64,000 bases of DNA from Salticus scenicus (GCA_963930645.1 OZ005653.1:109502259-109566258); one strand, 5' to 3'; positions 1-12,483 are shown, counted from the stretch's first letter. Program-made: numbers and translations. The notes: a model not told the origin generated them from the sequence alone.

Positions 1-1159
1 CTTTATTTCAAAAAAATTTTAATTTTTTAATTAGATAATAAATTTCCTCTAAATATCATTAAGCGTTTATCAACTGTAACACTTTAATAGCATTCATATG
101 GATTTTTAAATTAAATTTTAAAGAAATAATGAAATATTTTTATTTGTAAGAATTTGTATTAGATAGTCTTTGAGACATTATTCAGGTTAAAATTTTGTTT
201 TTCATATAATTTTCTATCCCTTTGATCATTGACATGTAGTATGCTGTCTTAATACAATATTTTTACAAAAACTCTACACCGATGTAATTTATTTGAAATT
301 GATTTTGTTAAAAATGTAATATTGCAGCTATTATAAATAACAATCTCTTCTATCCATTTGCGCAATCAAAATAACCCTGTGAATATGGAACGTTTAATAT
401 GGATTACCTGGTTTTATAACAACTGTTAAACTGAAACATAACAACAAAGTATCTGTAAAAATTCATAAGAAATAAATGAATAAAATTTATTCATAGACAT
501 TTAGCTTATTTCTATTTATTATTATTATTATTATAAATCTCTCGAGTTTTGCACAGACTTACCTGGTTTTATCTCGTAATAAAATTAAATGTAAGATCGT
601 AGTATATATATATACATATGAACATTTAAATGTATAATGTGATAAATTATTAAAGTTAATACAAGGTTTTATAGGTCTTATACATAATTCTAAAATAAAC
701 CTTTATAATAGAATTAAGGAAAAAAGAAAAAAAAAAAAAAAAAACAATGCGAAATTCAAGGATTGATTTTATTACAAACAATGCAGTAAAAAAAAAAAGA
801 TAACTTAATAAAAATAATCTCATTATATAATTACTTTACAAAGATAATGGCAATCTAGGAGCGAAAAAAAAAATGTTTGAAGAAAATTCAGGTAAAAAAA
901 AAAAAAAAAAAGAACGATAAAAAAAATCACCAAATGTTTCTTGAGGGTGGAGATTAAAAGAAAAAAACTATTTAATGCTTCTCTAAAACTCCTTTTAAGT
1001 AGTTTGAGCACGTTGATAAGACCATTCTTGTGCTAAAAATATTTGGGCTTAAGGTTGTAAAATAATGGTTGTATCACAGTAAATATTTGGTTCTTTCACA
1101 ATGATCATTTAAGTTTCATTTAAGGACTAATGAACGCAAAATGAAAAGTTTAATGAAAG
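1..1159. other. AT-rich noncoding DNA
   Basis: No coding region, RNA gene or recognisable transposon end is visible. The stretch holds short (ATT)n and (AT)n tracts and interrupted A runs near 720-745 and 895-910. The only open frame (823-1011, minus) is a phenylalanine-rich translation of A runs and is not credible as a gene. Confidence 0.6.
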
Positions 1160-1430
1160 TATTGTAATCAATACAAGATTTCAAATTGAGATTTTTGGGG
1201 ATTCTACATATTTTGAGGTTCCCTGAATTCTTTTTTTTTTTTTTTTTTTTTTTTACGGTGATTTATGTATATGTGTGTGTATGTCGGTATGTGAGAGAAC
1301 ACGATAACGTTTAAACGCTTTGTTAAAATGAGCTGAAACTTAGTATCTATGTTAGAGTTTACTGTAGAACTAATACCATTGATTTTGGTGCATCTATACC
1401 TTATAGTTTTCTACAGGGAGACAAAAGAAA
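1160..1430 (-). repeat. Dispersed repeat, minus-strand copy of the 56.4-57.1 kb family
   Basis: Read on the minus strand, this matches in order the features of the repeat at 56900-57100: an AAAGCGTTTA motif, an ACATACACAC-type microsatellite, then a GGGACCTC-like block followed by ATCTCAA and GATTACAA. A T24 homopolymer (1231-1254) interrupts it. A third partial copy lies at 16130-16300. I see no coding capacity, and the family identity is unknown. Confidence 0.6.
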
Positions 1431-1713
1431 TTTCTTTAAGATTATGGCATGAGGTCCTAAATTTTTAAAGTGTAATCTAAATTACATATTCTACTGAGCT
1501 TTAAATTTAAATACATGTTATAGGTCACCTTCTCATGATCAGCATGGATTTTGGAGATTTTAGCACTATATTTACAAGCATATATTTATTTACAAGCATA
1601 CAACTAAAAATTCATTATCTTTATGACACATATGGTTTTAAAATATTTGGAGTGCAATAGATTTGAATTAAATAGGATAATATTTTAGAAAAGATTTCAA
1701 ACACACGATTACA

Positions 1714-1744
<31 letters not shown>

Positions 1745-1885
1745 GTCGTTGTTTATTTAACGACTTCTCTTACTTTATCTGTTTATACAACTGTTAATTG
1801 CTAAACATTCGAAAAGTTGAGTGGAGTCACTCAAGATTAATTTACTTAAGTAACTTGTTATTTGTAAGTAATAAGTTTCACTTAC

Positions 1886-1929
<44 letters not shown>

Positions 1930-3410
1930 GCTTTTAATAACATTATATTACCATGTACAAATAATATATCCGACCACTTTGAAAATAAGTTCTATTCAAA
2001 AGATAAGAGAAATTGATTTTTATTTATTTATTTATTTTTATTTATTTTTATTAATATTATTATTATTATTATTTTTATTTTTGCATTTAAAGTATTATAA
2101 AAAAAAATATTCAATGGTGCCAATCTTTTCAAACTAAACTGTTTATATAAAAGTGTAGATATACGTCAAATGGCTACGTTGTCGATATTTATTTGCTTTT
2201 TTGTACTACATTTTTTTTTTTTTTTCAGTTTCAGTACATTTGAAAAAGAAAATATCAAAATATATGTTGCAATTTCATTGAAAAATAGAAAAAATGTATA
2301 GTTTATTAAATGCTTGAAGAAATACGTATATGTTTATATATTCCCAATTTGTCTATAAAATAAGGTATTGGAAATTTATTTTTCTTTAAACTCTCAATTT
2401 TATTTGATAAATACATTTAGTTTATTATCATTTATCTTAATATTTTATAAATATAAAATAAATTCATTCTAAAAACAAAATAAAATTCGCAATAAATAAA
2501 GGAATATACATATATATATATATATATATACATAAATAATATGGGTCCTGTATTATAAATAATTTAAACACATTTTATTTTATATAAATGGCAGTTTCCC
2601 ATTAATACGTTAACATGCAAAAATTTACCCAAAAAATTTATTGCCCATTATTACCCCATATTATTACCCATTTAAAAATTTACCCAAACTCAAATTTTTT
2701 TTTTACATGTATCAGATGTTGCTTTTATTGAATTTACTAAATTAAGAATTAATTTTTAAAGAACAATTATATTAATTTTTAAAAATTACTACAAGCTTAT
2801 TTTAAAAATATGAGAAGTACTACTTATTGATTAAAATATTTAAACATAGATAATACATAAGTGTTCAGAAAAACTGCATAGGACATTACTAATTTAGTTT
2901 TTTTTTTAAATTTTAACAATATTTGAACTTATCCCAACCCAGTTTAAAAATTACAGGTGTGTATAACGGGTTTTGTATTTATATATACGCCAAAGTATAC
3001 TATGATCCTATTTAATAAACTTAATTAAGCCATATATATTTTTTTAAAGTATATAAATGAGCGCGTGTTCAGAGAACCTTATTTAAAGAGTTGTCCTTTA
3101 CGACCTCGTCATATTTTTCCATTGAAACTGTGTATTTAAATAAGGAAGTATGAGACTAAAGTATAGTTAACAAAACAATTACGTAAAATAGTTAAATTGG
3201 GGGAGGGAGACAGTACTCTCTAATAGCGCAGTAAAATATAAGTGCCTTCGATTTTCAATTTAAAATAAAACAACAAATGTTTTTATATTACCAATAACTT
3301 TCTGTCAACAGAACTAGCGTCCAACTGAAATTTAGTCCTCTGTGCAACACTAAAAAAAAGTAGAATTAAAAGAGAATTAACAGTCAAGATATCACTTTAA
3401 AAACACGTTA
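1431..3410. other. AT-rich noncoding DNA with long homopolymers
   Basis: The stretch holds T28 at 1717-1744, A40 at 1889-1928, ATTT and TTA microsatellites near 2020-2075, an (AT)n run near 2511-2530 and a local repeat of TTACCC-containing units at 2620-2690. No gene or mobile-element terminus is recognised. Confidence 0.6.
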
Positions 3411-3424
3411 TATATTTATTAAAA

Positions 3425-3560
3425 CCATATTTTACAAATATCTTCGCCCTAAATATATGGCATCTTCAGGTATATACAACTTACAAAGCGTTTTGTAACT
3501 TGTATATACCTGAAGATGCCCAAAATTTTATTTCATATGGCAAATATTTCAATTTATGAG
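3425..3560. repeat. Inverted repeat carrying CUGAAGA-type hairpin motifs
   Basis: Arms around 3455-3485 and 3503-3528 form a palindrome: GGCATCTTCAGGTATATAC on the left, and its complement on the right. Each arm read outward contains CUGAAGAUGCC, a short AT-rich loop and a GGC or GGGC partner. The minus arm then has GAAG where a hammerhead core would have GAAA. The pattern resembles the motif at 37.3-37.7 kb but is decayed. The inverted repeat is certain; relation to self-cleaving RNA is an inference. Confidence 0.5.
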
Positions 3561-3862
3561 AGAATCTCTGATAGCAACGAATTTCACATAAAAATTCCGT
3601 CTTTTTTTTAATAAGCTGTAACAATCTGGACCGATTTGATGAAAATTTTTATCAAAAAGTTATTACAATATCTAACATCATTACATATACATTTATAACA
3701 ATTCAATCAATCGATGCATGTGAGTATGTGTATAGTATGAGCGAAGTGAAATGTAGAGTTCGTATTAAATAAAAACTTAAACTCGTTTTAATTAAAGGTG
3801 AAAAAGTTGAAACTCAATTTATTTTATAACAGGTATATTTTTTTAATCTACAAAAACTTAAT

Positions 3863-4013
3863 TTATCTTAATGCAATTGGATGCACAATATTTTTGGTTA
3901 ATCCTTGAGGAGTATACACAGACAAATTCGAAGGTTTTCCAACCCTGGAACACGCAACATATAATTGGCCGTGAGAAAAGCACGGATTTTCTAAATCAAA
4001 GCCACAAATTGAC
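3863..4013 (-). pseudogene. Helitron (Pif1-type) helicase C-terminal fragment
   Basis: The minus-strand translation contains FDLENPCFSHGQLYVACSRV followed by GKPSNLSVYTPQG and ends at a TAA at 3863-3865. The GQLYVACSRVG block is the C-terminal helicase motif (motif VI region) of Pif1-family helicases encoded by Helitrons. In an intact element it would help unwind DNA during rolling-circle transposition. Only about 50 residues remain. Upstream, where the earlier helicase motifs should lie, the sequence passes directly into a noncoding tandem repeat, so this is a 3' relic. Neighbouring repeats are probably the associated Helitron tail or other captured DNA. A host PIF1 gene is very unlikely given the truncation. 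Confidence 0.8.
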
Positions 4014-4405
4014 ACCCCTTTGGTGACTTTAAATATTTTAAGCCATTTTTGCGATGAATTGAAATGGCTATCTCAATTGTGGAACTAAAGATCTTGGCGA
4101 GATGCGTCCGAGCTACTTCGGTGCCAAATTTCAAATTTTGCCAAAGGGATCCGATACTAAAGGTGTTCCATACAAAAAATAAATAAATAAAATATCAGTG
4201 ACACACACACGCACAAAAGTATGGGACCCCTTTGGTGACTTTAAATATTTTAAGCCATTTTTGCGATGAGTTGAAATGGCTATCTCAATTGTGGAACTAA
4301 AGATCTTGGCGAGAAGCGTCCGAGCTACTTCGCTGCCAAATTTCAAATTTTGCCAAAGGGATCCGATACTACAGGTGTTCCATTCAAAAAATACATAAAT
4401 ATAAT
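4011..4405. repeat. Tandem repeat, two units of about 214 bp
   Basis: Units begin at CCCCTTTGGTGAC (about 4014 and 4227) and share AGCCATTTTTGCGATGA, ATCTTGGCGAGA, the CGTCCGAGCTACTTCG block and CAAAGGGATCCGATACTA with few differences. The first unit ends in a CACACACACGCAC microsatellite linker. The 92-residue open frame over this block (4131-4409, minus) is repeat sequence, not a recognised protein. A diverged third copy lies at 5651-5815. Confidence 0.85.
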
Positions 4406-4696
4406 ACAATAAATTAGCTACACAAATAAATTTGCAGGTTAGGGTGGTTGTTAATCAACGCGCGTGTAAATTTGATAGAAAATTATATAAAATACTCACT
4501 CCAATTCCGCATTAAATTTGCAAAATGTATAGTTTTTTATGCATACTTCCAAAACTCTTCAAACACTAATTACATCTTGATGTAATATTTCAATTAGAAC
4601 ACAGTTTTTTGTATAACAATAATAACACGAAGTTACAAAATATTTTCCTGAATTTGATCGCAGCACCAACTGTCGGGACAAACTGGAATTACAATA

Positions 4697-5385
4697 GAAT
4701 ATACGCAAGCGAAGTGTGACGTCACTGACCGTCAGTGGATGCAAGAAAAAGATTTCCTATGTTAATCTCCCATTGGATGTTTTATAAAAAAATTATTAAA
4801 AATCGAGGAAAATTAATTCTCGATTTTAATCTCCGTATTTGGGTATAGATATGTATTAGTTATCGTATGCATGTGTTAGATTGAGTTATTTTGCTCTCAA
4901 ATTGAAAAAAAATTAATTTTAAATTTCAAAACTCTGTCTTCCTTGGCGTTTTTTGTATTTGGCGATCAAAAACGTAATACGGAAATATACATGCCAGATG
5001 TATATTTTCGTAATATGTATTGTACGAAATTGTTTCATATTATTCATTTCTCTCTTAATATGAGTTGTTGAAATAACCATTATTTTTGAAAGAAATTAAA
5101 TATGTTCGCCAGATGATATGGCGATATTTTTTTTCCGACAAAGCTGACAGAGTTTTGAGATTAAAAATTCAAATTTTATCAATTTTACAGCAAAAACAAC
5201 TCAATCTAACGCATGCACATGATAACTAATACATATCTATACCCAAATATGGGGGATTAAATCGGGAAATAATTTTCCTCGATATTTAGTAAATTTTTAC
5301 AAAAAATCCAATGGGCGATTAACATAGGAAATATTTTTCTTGCATCCACGGACGGCCAGTGACGTCATCACTTCGCTTGCGTATT
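4697..5385. mobile_element. Foldback MITE with about 240-bp terminal inverted repeats
   Basis: The left arm (4697-4935) and right arm (5147-5385) are inverted copies. Both start ATACGCAAGCGAAGTG, carry TGACGTCA (4717-4724 and 5360-5367), then blocks for TGCAAGAAAAA, CCAATGG, the CCTCGATT region, ATACCCAAATA and ACAACTCAATCTAAC, and end at AACTCTGTC. The roughly 210-bp spacer has no coding potential. Long inverted repeats without an open frame indicate a non-autonomous DNA transposon. The superfamily and target duplication could not be fixed. Confidence 0.75.
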
Positions 5386-5500
5386 ATTGAATATTCGATA
5401 CTACGATCGTAGCGCAGTCTGCCGGATCCAATGTGAAACATTCCAAAATCAACAACAATTTATAAGTGATAAATAAATTAAATAAACAATTTAAATTGGA

Positions 5501-5815
5501 CTGAATTGTAAATCTAAACCATTCTCGAATCCACCTGATGACACACAAAAAATTTCATTAAACTCGGTCCAGCCGTTTAGGAGGAGTTCAGTGACATACA
5601 CACGCACAAAAGAAATATATATGATAAATACAAAGGCACAGCTTTAGTATAGACACCCCCCCCCCCTTGTCGACTTTAAATATTTTTGGACCTTTTTGTG
5701 ATAAATTACCATGGCTATCTCAATTGCGTAACTGACGATCTTGGTGAGAAACGTCCGTACTACTTCGGTGCCAAATTTCAATTTTTTCCAAACTAAAGCT
5801 GTTCCATACATAAAA
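5501..5815. repeat. Dispersed repeat plus diverged copy of the 4.0-kb tandem unit
   Basis: Bases 5501-5620 contain CTAAACCATTCTCGAATCC, TTTCATTAAACTC, CCAGCCGTTTAGGAGGAGTT and GACATACACACGCAC. This block recurs at 6256-6380 and resembles the microsatellite-tipped tails of many arthropod repeats. Bases 5651-5815 are a diverged third copy of the 214-bp unit, preceded by a C run at 5656-5666. Confidence 0.75.
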
Positions 5816-6255
5816 AAAGAAAAAGAAAAACTGTTTTATGATATATACAAAATAAAAATAAAAAATTCTAATAAAATCGAAATTATTACGATTTACAATT
5901 AAGGTGAAAACATAAAAGAACCTTTATAAGTTACATATAAAGTATCAATTAAAACGAAAAATTTTGTTTTACTGTAGAAAAGAAAAGTACTACTAAATTA
6001 AATAAAAATTTTAAGCTAATACCAAGAATCTCTGTGAAAATATTTATTTACACGCGAATATTTTCATAGTATATTAATTTTGTTTTTCTAGTTTTTATTG
6101 TTTATCACGCGAAATTAAAAATATTTTATTTCCGGAAAAAAAAATAAATAAACGTGAATTTTGTTTATTTTGGCATCAAATATATTTTTCTTTTTAATCA
6201 TTTTAAAGTTAAAATGGAGTTTTTATTTAATATCTTTTGATCCAATTATCCGATT

Positions 6256-6386
6256 GAACTGAATTTTAAATCTAAACCATTCTCGAATCCACCTGAAGAC
6301 ACACAAAAAATTTCATTAAACTCTGTCCAGCCGTTTAGGAGGAGTTCAGTGACATACACACGCACAAAAGTAATATATATATATAA

Positions 6387-6440
<54 letters not shown>
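6256..6440. repeat. Second copy of the CCAGCCGTTTAGGAGG repeat, with AC/AT microsatellite
   Basis: Bases 6256-6380 match 5501-5620 closely, including the CCAGCCGTTTAGGAGGAGTT core and the GACATACACACGCACAAAAG tail. They are followed by (AC)n at about 6388-6408 and (AT)n to 6440. The tail running into a microsatellite is typical of elements that seed simple repeats at their 3' ends. Confidence 0.8.
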
Positions 6441-6445
<5 letters not shown>

Positions 6446-7862
6446 AGTATAAAACAGTTCGTATTTTAAACAATTAATTAAAAAAAAAAAAAACTTTTGT
6501 AAAAGGTACCTATATTTTATCTATTTTTCGATATAATATCAATTAAAAATAATAATAATAATAAAATAACTAATATATATATGTTATATATATATGTATA
6601 ATAATAATAATTACAAAAAAAAAAAAAAAATCATTTTCCTTTATATGCATGTTTTTTTTTTTTTTTTTTCTTTTACTTACATTTCCGACTCTCTTAAATT
6701 ACTTCAAAAATACTGTATTCAAATTTTGTTTTGGAATTTAATTAAAAAATAAATAAATAAAACTGTTTAGCTTTTAAAACAATATTATGTGTATTCTTTT
6801 TTTTTTTTTTTTTTAGTGTGTGTATGTGTGTGCTACTCATGTATATCTTTCTGCACAAGTTTTTATATTATATATACTTTATATGAAAATACTTCAAATA
6901 CGATTTTTTCAAAAGTTATACATTTAAAAACTTGATCTACATTTAAAATTTAAAATGATTTATAAATTAATGCACATTCTAAAATGTATTCCTTTCTAAT
7001 GGGAGAGAAAATAATATCCCTTCGGAGATAATCAGGAAAGCTCAGTTATTTTTCTTTTTATTCAGATTAGCAACGCCCTCAAGGATAATGCATTTGAAGA
7101 ACGTGACATTAAGTTCAAGTAGATCACGGACGTATCGCCTGATAATAAATTATCTTCTCTTTACGCGAAGAAAAAAAAGTGTAAAATTTCGAATGTGTCA
7201 TTGCCATTAAAATATTTTTAGATTTGCTTCGTTATCATTAACACTGTTACGTAGATGAATGAAAACAATATTTCATTTTCATTTTCTATTACAATTTTAT
7301 TTTATTTGAGTATAGATGCGAATAGCTGGAAGTATTCTTAGAATATAAATGCGAAATTATAAACTTTTCATTGTAAAAGTTTATATTTATAAATATAAAT
7401 ATGTAAATGTCATTACATAGTAAATATGCACAAATAATATGAATAATTGGATAATATTACTATATAGCATAAAATATGGTACTAACACCATTTAAAATGT
7501 TACTTAATTTATATTATTTTTATTATTAATAATAATAATAATAATAATATATGCATGGTAAAATATGTAAAGAAATATTCAACAACAATTTAGTAAAATA
7601 ATTAAAATATCCAATTCATCAACGCATTAAATTTTAATTTAAAATAATTTAGAATAATATTAATTATTGTAAGTATTAAAATACAATGTAAAAAAGTTCT
7701 GTCATAATAACATTCTGTTATACAAAATTTCCATACCAATAAACCTGTACTAAAAAATCTATCTGTATTTTTTTAAATATATTTATAGGTTAATATTTTA
7801 ATATGTTGTGTTACAACAAAACTATATGATCGTAATAGGAAGACAAGCTAAAAATAATGTCA
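6441..7862. other. AT-rich noncoding DNA
   Basis: It contains A and T homopolymers near 6480, 6615, 6650 and 6797, short (ATA)n runs and nothing recognisable as a gene or element terminus. Confidence 0.55.

Positions 7863-7910
<48 letters not shown>
7863..7910. repeat. (TTA)n microsatellite
   Basis: About sixteen near-perfect TTA/ATT units. Confidence 0.95.
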
Positions 7911-8034
7911 TTACATGCCTTTTGTAAAAACGCTTATGTTATATTATATACATATTATGTACATCATATATGAATATTACAGTGGATGTTCACATTATTA
8001 TAATTCAGTCGGCAGTACAGTGAAGATTCTAACC

Positions 8035-8195
8035 TGAAACTTCAGAAAAATGGAAATACTGTGGAGTGTGGATTATCCTGTGCACTGTTAAAAAAATCAA
8101 CAGAAAGCTACAGATGGATAAGAGCGACCTGGGAACGAACCCGGCACTTCCCATCTACCAGCTTTGAGCGTAGAACTGCTCGGCCACTGGAAGAG
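8035..8195 (-). mobile_element. tRNA-derived SINE (Ser/Leu-like head)
   Basis: On the minus strand a box-A-like block, TGGCCGAGCAGTTCTA (near 8174-8189), is followed by AGCTGGTAGATGGGAAGTGC and a box-B-like GGGTTCGTTCCCAG (8129-8142), matching the internal Pol III promoter of a class II tRNA. Downstream the body contains blocks shared with the copies at 22.2, 22.6 and 39.6 kb. This head-body layout is a SINE mobilised by a LINE partner. It is mutated in the tail, and no clear target duplication was found. Confidence 0.75.
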
Positions 8196-9290
8196 CCCAT
8201 AAGTTTCATATAAACTTAAATACTAATAATTAAATTTTATTTTAATTGTATTATATTTATTTTTAAAAAAATCGAAATATTGAGGAATGGTTATAGAAAT
8301 TTACTTTAATTGAGATATACCAATAAACAACATACAAAGTCGCCAAGTATCATCACTTTGCAACAGAATAATGAACATATTTAATAACAAAATTGTATTA
8401 ATTTATTAGCTTAATTATGAATGTACAAATGCATAATGCGTAAAAGCAGCTTTAATCCATATATGAAACACAATAAAATAGTTGTGTTGGCCAAAATTTA
8501 GCACATACAGGTTATCTGATTAGCTGCGGACATACATAAAAGTTTCCATTAAAGATAACGTGATAGATAAAGAGATAGAGAGGCAGACTGGTTGACTGGA
8601 TGATTGAACACGAATAAATGCATCTCAATGTAGCATCATTTTTATCACGAATGTTAATTTGTTAATTTTACAGCTCAATTTACTAAAACAAAGAAAGTAC
8701 CTCTTCTCAGACAATTTCACAGGAATTGTAAATATTGCTTCTTTAAACAAAACTAACATAAAAATGCTAAATTTTTATTTAACCAAAATCAATTAAAATT
8801 TAAATATAGCGTCATATAATGTAAAATTCCTGTTTTTGTATATTTTTCACAGAAAAAATACTACATAAAGTTATATATTAATTTGAAAGATATTGGGTAG
8901 TTTTATATTATAATTTTATTTTTACAAGTAGCCTCCGCCCACTTCGCTGTTCACAATATTTAAATGAATACTCAAAGTAGAACATCACTGATATTAACAA
9001 AAATGTTTCAAAGAATTAATATGAAAAATCATTTGAGCCGATCAAAATCATAGTCACGTTTCCCATTGATTTCTGCAGTGGCTTTTCCAACCTTAGTATG
9101 GGGAGTCCTTTGGTATATCGCTATATCAGCTTTTCACGTTCTTATTCTTCGGCTAAATTTGAAAATCTCTCCAAATACCGTACAAGTGCATGTCGTGTAC
9201 ACTTAACCAACAAACACACGCTAAAACACATCACACTGACGTAAGTTAGAGTAGAGTTACAACATGATTTAAAACATGTTATTTTTCCAC
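8196..9290. other. AT-rich noncoding DNA; possible degenerate Helitron end
   Basis: Mostly featureless. Read on the minus strand, 8935-8962 gives CAGCGAAGTGGGCGGAGGCT, resembling the subterminal hairpin region (AGCGAAGCGGGCATAGCC) of the Helitron ending at 34236. The terminal CTRR is not clean, so this is only a hint of a decayed Helitron. Confidence 0.35.
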
Positions 9291-9294
9291 TAAC

Positions 9295-9522
9295 TCCAAG
9301 GTGGGGTAGTGGGTAATTTCACAAAATCCCTTTATAATGCATTTTGGGTACGCATAGTTAAACCATACATCCCTTTAAAGATAATTTGGAGTATAGTAAT
9401 GCTTTGGAACTTTCTCTACCTCCAAGTTTGTTTGTTTTTTTCGCAAAAACCCTTTGTAGTGCGTATGAATAGGACACGTAAAAGAATCGTTTTCTACAAA
9501 TCAGAATTAAGCTTGAAAACTT

Positions 9523-9554
<32 letters not shown>

Positions 9555-9850
9555 CACATCATTAAAAGGGAAGGAGGGTTTTCTCAAAATTTCTTTATGT
9601 TGCATGTTAGCTTCTCAAAACCAACTCACGCATCAAAAATTGCTTTTTTTGCTTTTTTGAGATAATCTGTAGCAGAATCAAGCTTGGAAACGTGTAGATA
9701 CACACCCGTCCCTCAGGACGGAAGATGGAAATTTCGCAAAATAACGCCAGAGTAGATGTCATATGAACATAATCAACTCACACAACAAAATATGTGACTG
9801 CATATCCTACAGATACCCAAAAAGAAATTTAACGTAAAAAGAATGTTCCC
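9295..9850. repeat. Degenerate tandem repeat with CAAAA(C/T)CCCTTT motif
   Basis: Several diverged units of roughly 130-200 bp each contain a G-rich start (GGTGGGGTAG, GGGAAGGAGGG, ACGGAAGATGG), a TTTC(A/G)CAAAA block and a TAGTGCG or ATGTTGCATG block, with TCAAGCTTG-type repeats between them. T31 at 9524-9554 and A31 at 9887-9917 interrupt or flank it. The 118-residue plus frame (9309-9665) crosses the T run and is not a believable protein. Confidence 0.6.
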
Positions 9851-9883
9851 CTATTGGTTCCAGTACAGCAGGTTATTGTTAGC

Positions 9884-9921
<38 letters not shown>

Positions 9922-10569
9922 GACAACTAAAGGAAAACGTCAGCAGTATAGAGGTACAAAATTCCAGTAGTTCGCAATTTAAAATGCTACTTTAAAACAG
10001 CCAATATTAATTGCATTAAAAATACAACTTATTTCTTGAAAACTATCAGACTGCCGCGAATAAACTTGAGGTTAAGAGTGGACTGATAAATTTTATATCT
10101 TAATTTTTATAGTTCAAGTGTTCGAATACTTTTGGGATGCACACTAGAACAAAGTTATAAGCTATGTCAAAAATATATTGTGATAGCGAAATTTAGTTAA
10201 AGAACGTCAAAATGAATTTCCTTTATATCCATGTAAGTTCTAAAATATAATGTGAAAATAAAAACTACGGTTGAGAAAATCAACCCTAAACTTAGCTTAA
10301 AAAAATTCTTCAGAGCAAAACACTTAGTTGACGCCTCATAGATTGCAAAAGGTCATTATCATCCGGAAAAAGTTTTACAATTCTACAACTTAATGAAATA
10401 TATGTAAGTAATTGGGGTAATAAATAAAAATTAATCAATTGAAATTCTCATAAGCCATTCCTAAAAATAAATAAATAATTTGCACTTTTAATGAATAATA
10501 AAATGTATGTATTATTTTGATTGTATTGATTGATATTATTAAAATTGAGATTTTTTTTAGAAAATATAA

Positions 10570-10605
<36 letters not shown>

Positions 10606-11522
10606 TAAATAAGATAAATAAATTTAAATTATATATGTTAAATTAAATTCAATACATATGACAAAAATTAATTTGTATAAAAGAGGCGCTAAAAGTAGCA
10701 CTAAAACTACATACAAAAACTATAAATATAATTTAAATTATGATAAGTGATGAAATGAAAGTGGAAAGAAACAAACAACAAGAAAAATCGTTTAACAATG
10801 TTAGAGAACAAGAAAATTTGTAAAAGTTAAACAATATTTAAGCCAAAGAATTAAATTATGCTGTGCTTTCCTCTTCAGCAGGTGGGACCACAGCTATTAA
10901 TAACTATGTAGTACTAGCAGGTTTCGAAAGATATGTAGGCCAGCATACTCCAATTATATTTCAAATAGAATAATAATGAAAAAAAAAAATTAATGAGTGA
11001 AAGGAGATTTCTTTAAAAATATATTTAGTTCTTGAAAAATTAATTTACAATATTAACTTGAAATTTGAAAATCATTTATTAAAGCCTATTGAAATTAAAA
11101 AAATATATATAATAAAGCTTATTTATATAGATTTATATATGAAAATGTTAGCCAAACATAACCCCACCCGAACCTGCCGCAAAAAGAAGAAAACTCACCA
11201 CCTGCAGGAAACATCAAATGCAAAATTTCCATCTTAGCTTAAAGACTTTTCAAAAATTTTTATTATCTTCCCATATTCATAGATGTCCAAATAAACTATT
11301 CAAGTCAGGCGAAAGAAAAATTTCCACACATCAGCAAAAAATTATCCAAAAGGGCTTTAAGTTGCATGCTTAACACTGGACATTTATATGCATCACCAAA
11401 CAAAATAAAGCTAGAAGCTGCGGTGCTGACACTAAAAATTCAAATTACTAGTATAATGAGAAATAAAACTTAAAGGATAAATTTTTTTATAATATAAATA
11501 AAGCCTAGAAATTATAAAATTG
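9851..11522. other. AT-rich noncoding DNA
   Basis: A31 at 9887-9917 and A31 at 10573-10603. Two slightly GC-richer patches (10862-10900 and 11155-11215) lie downstream, in the minus direction, of the reverse-transcriptase remnant and may be its 3' flank, but I recognise nothing specific in them. Confidence 0.5.
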
Positions 11523-12365
11523 TTAATTTAAATTAAATTTTAAATTGCATAATCTCTTAACTCTCAAAAGTTGATTTATAACAATATTTATGTAAATTCT
11601 ATGACTCAGATTAGAATACCAGTGCGTCATACGGTTAGTAACAAAGTTGAAGTTTTTCCTCTTGTTATATAAATCAATACATAAATTATTATTTTTTAAA
11701 ACAAATGAAATATCCAAAAAATCAGCTTCAAAGATATTATTATTGGTTTTATTTAATTTTAAAATATCTGGATATATTAAATTTAAGGAATTATCAAAAT
11801 TGTTGTTAAAAATAATCAAGTCATCAATATATAGATATATCGATAAACAGAGATTATGAGTTACAGTGAACTTATATTCAAAGAAAAATAAGTAAAGATT
11901 AGCCTCACTGGAAGAGTAATTAGTTCCCATACCATTACCATGTGATTGTTTGAAGATGTTATCATGAAAAAATATATAATTATCATTTAAACAAAAATGA
12001 CATAAACTGACAAAAAATCTCTAGGAATATTCAATTCATCTTCAATATAAAAAAGGTCAAAAATATTTTTAATGATATCATACAGTTTATTTATAGGAAT
12101 ATTACAAAATAAGTTTTCAAAATCATAAGTTTAAATAGATAAAGGTTTAAAAGTGATTCTGTTAATTAAATCAATACCATTATCAAAAGACCAAAAATAA
12201 CTTGTATTTTTATATTTAAATTTTAAAATCTCATAAATATTCTTCAAAAATAACAGCAATTTTACATTATTTTCTTTCCAATGCAACAAATAAATCTAAA
12301 TTTAACAGGATTTTTATGAAACTTAGGTGTCATAATGACACCAAAGTTTCATAATAATACCTAAG
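11523..12365 (-). pseudogene. YIDD-box reverse transcriptase remnant (Penelope-like guess)
   Basis: Reading the minus strand with frame changes gives the blocks of an RT core in order: PKFHKNPVKFRFI near 12350-12310, a TYDFENLFCNIPINKLYDII segment near 12130-12080, MGTNYSSSEANLYLF at 11930-11890, YIDDLIIFNN near 11830-11800, then FLDISFVLKNNN and a tail with DLYNKRKNFNF and LLRVKRLCNL. YIDD is the catalytic metal-binding box, and the PKxHK block is typical of Penelope-like and related RTs. Only the last 135 residues are in one frame. Frameshifts and stops upstream break the rest, and no endonuclease domain is seen. An identically organised fragment at 13060-13330 belongs to the same family. 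It would be retroelement replication machinery if intact. Confidence 0.75.
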
Positions 12366-12483
12366 TTTCAAAGACTCTTAATAGGCAGTTCGGTGAAATA
12401 GGGTTAAGCTCAGTCCCCGGATCTATTTTCCTCTGAGGTCTTTTGGAGCATCATAAAAAGGGTCCTACAGCCAGCTCGGGATT

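Noticed and set aside
6246..6473. Open frames rich in Tyr-Ile or Val-Cys repeats
   Set aside because: They are translations of (AT)n and (AC)n microsatellites. The same applies to frames near 40739, 42304, 56856 and 58481.
10862..10900. CTGAAGA-G-GAAAG on the minus strand as a hammerhead
   Set aside because: There is no room for stem II between the two core strands.
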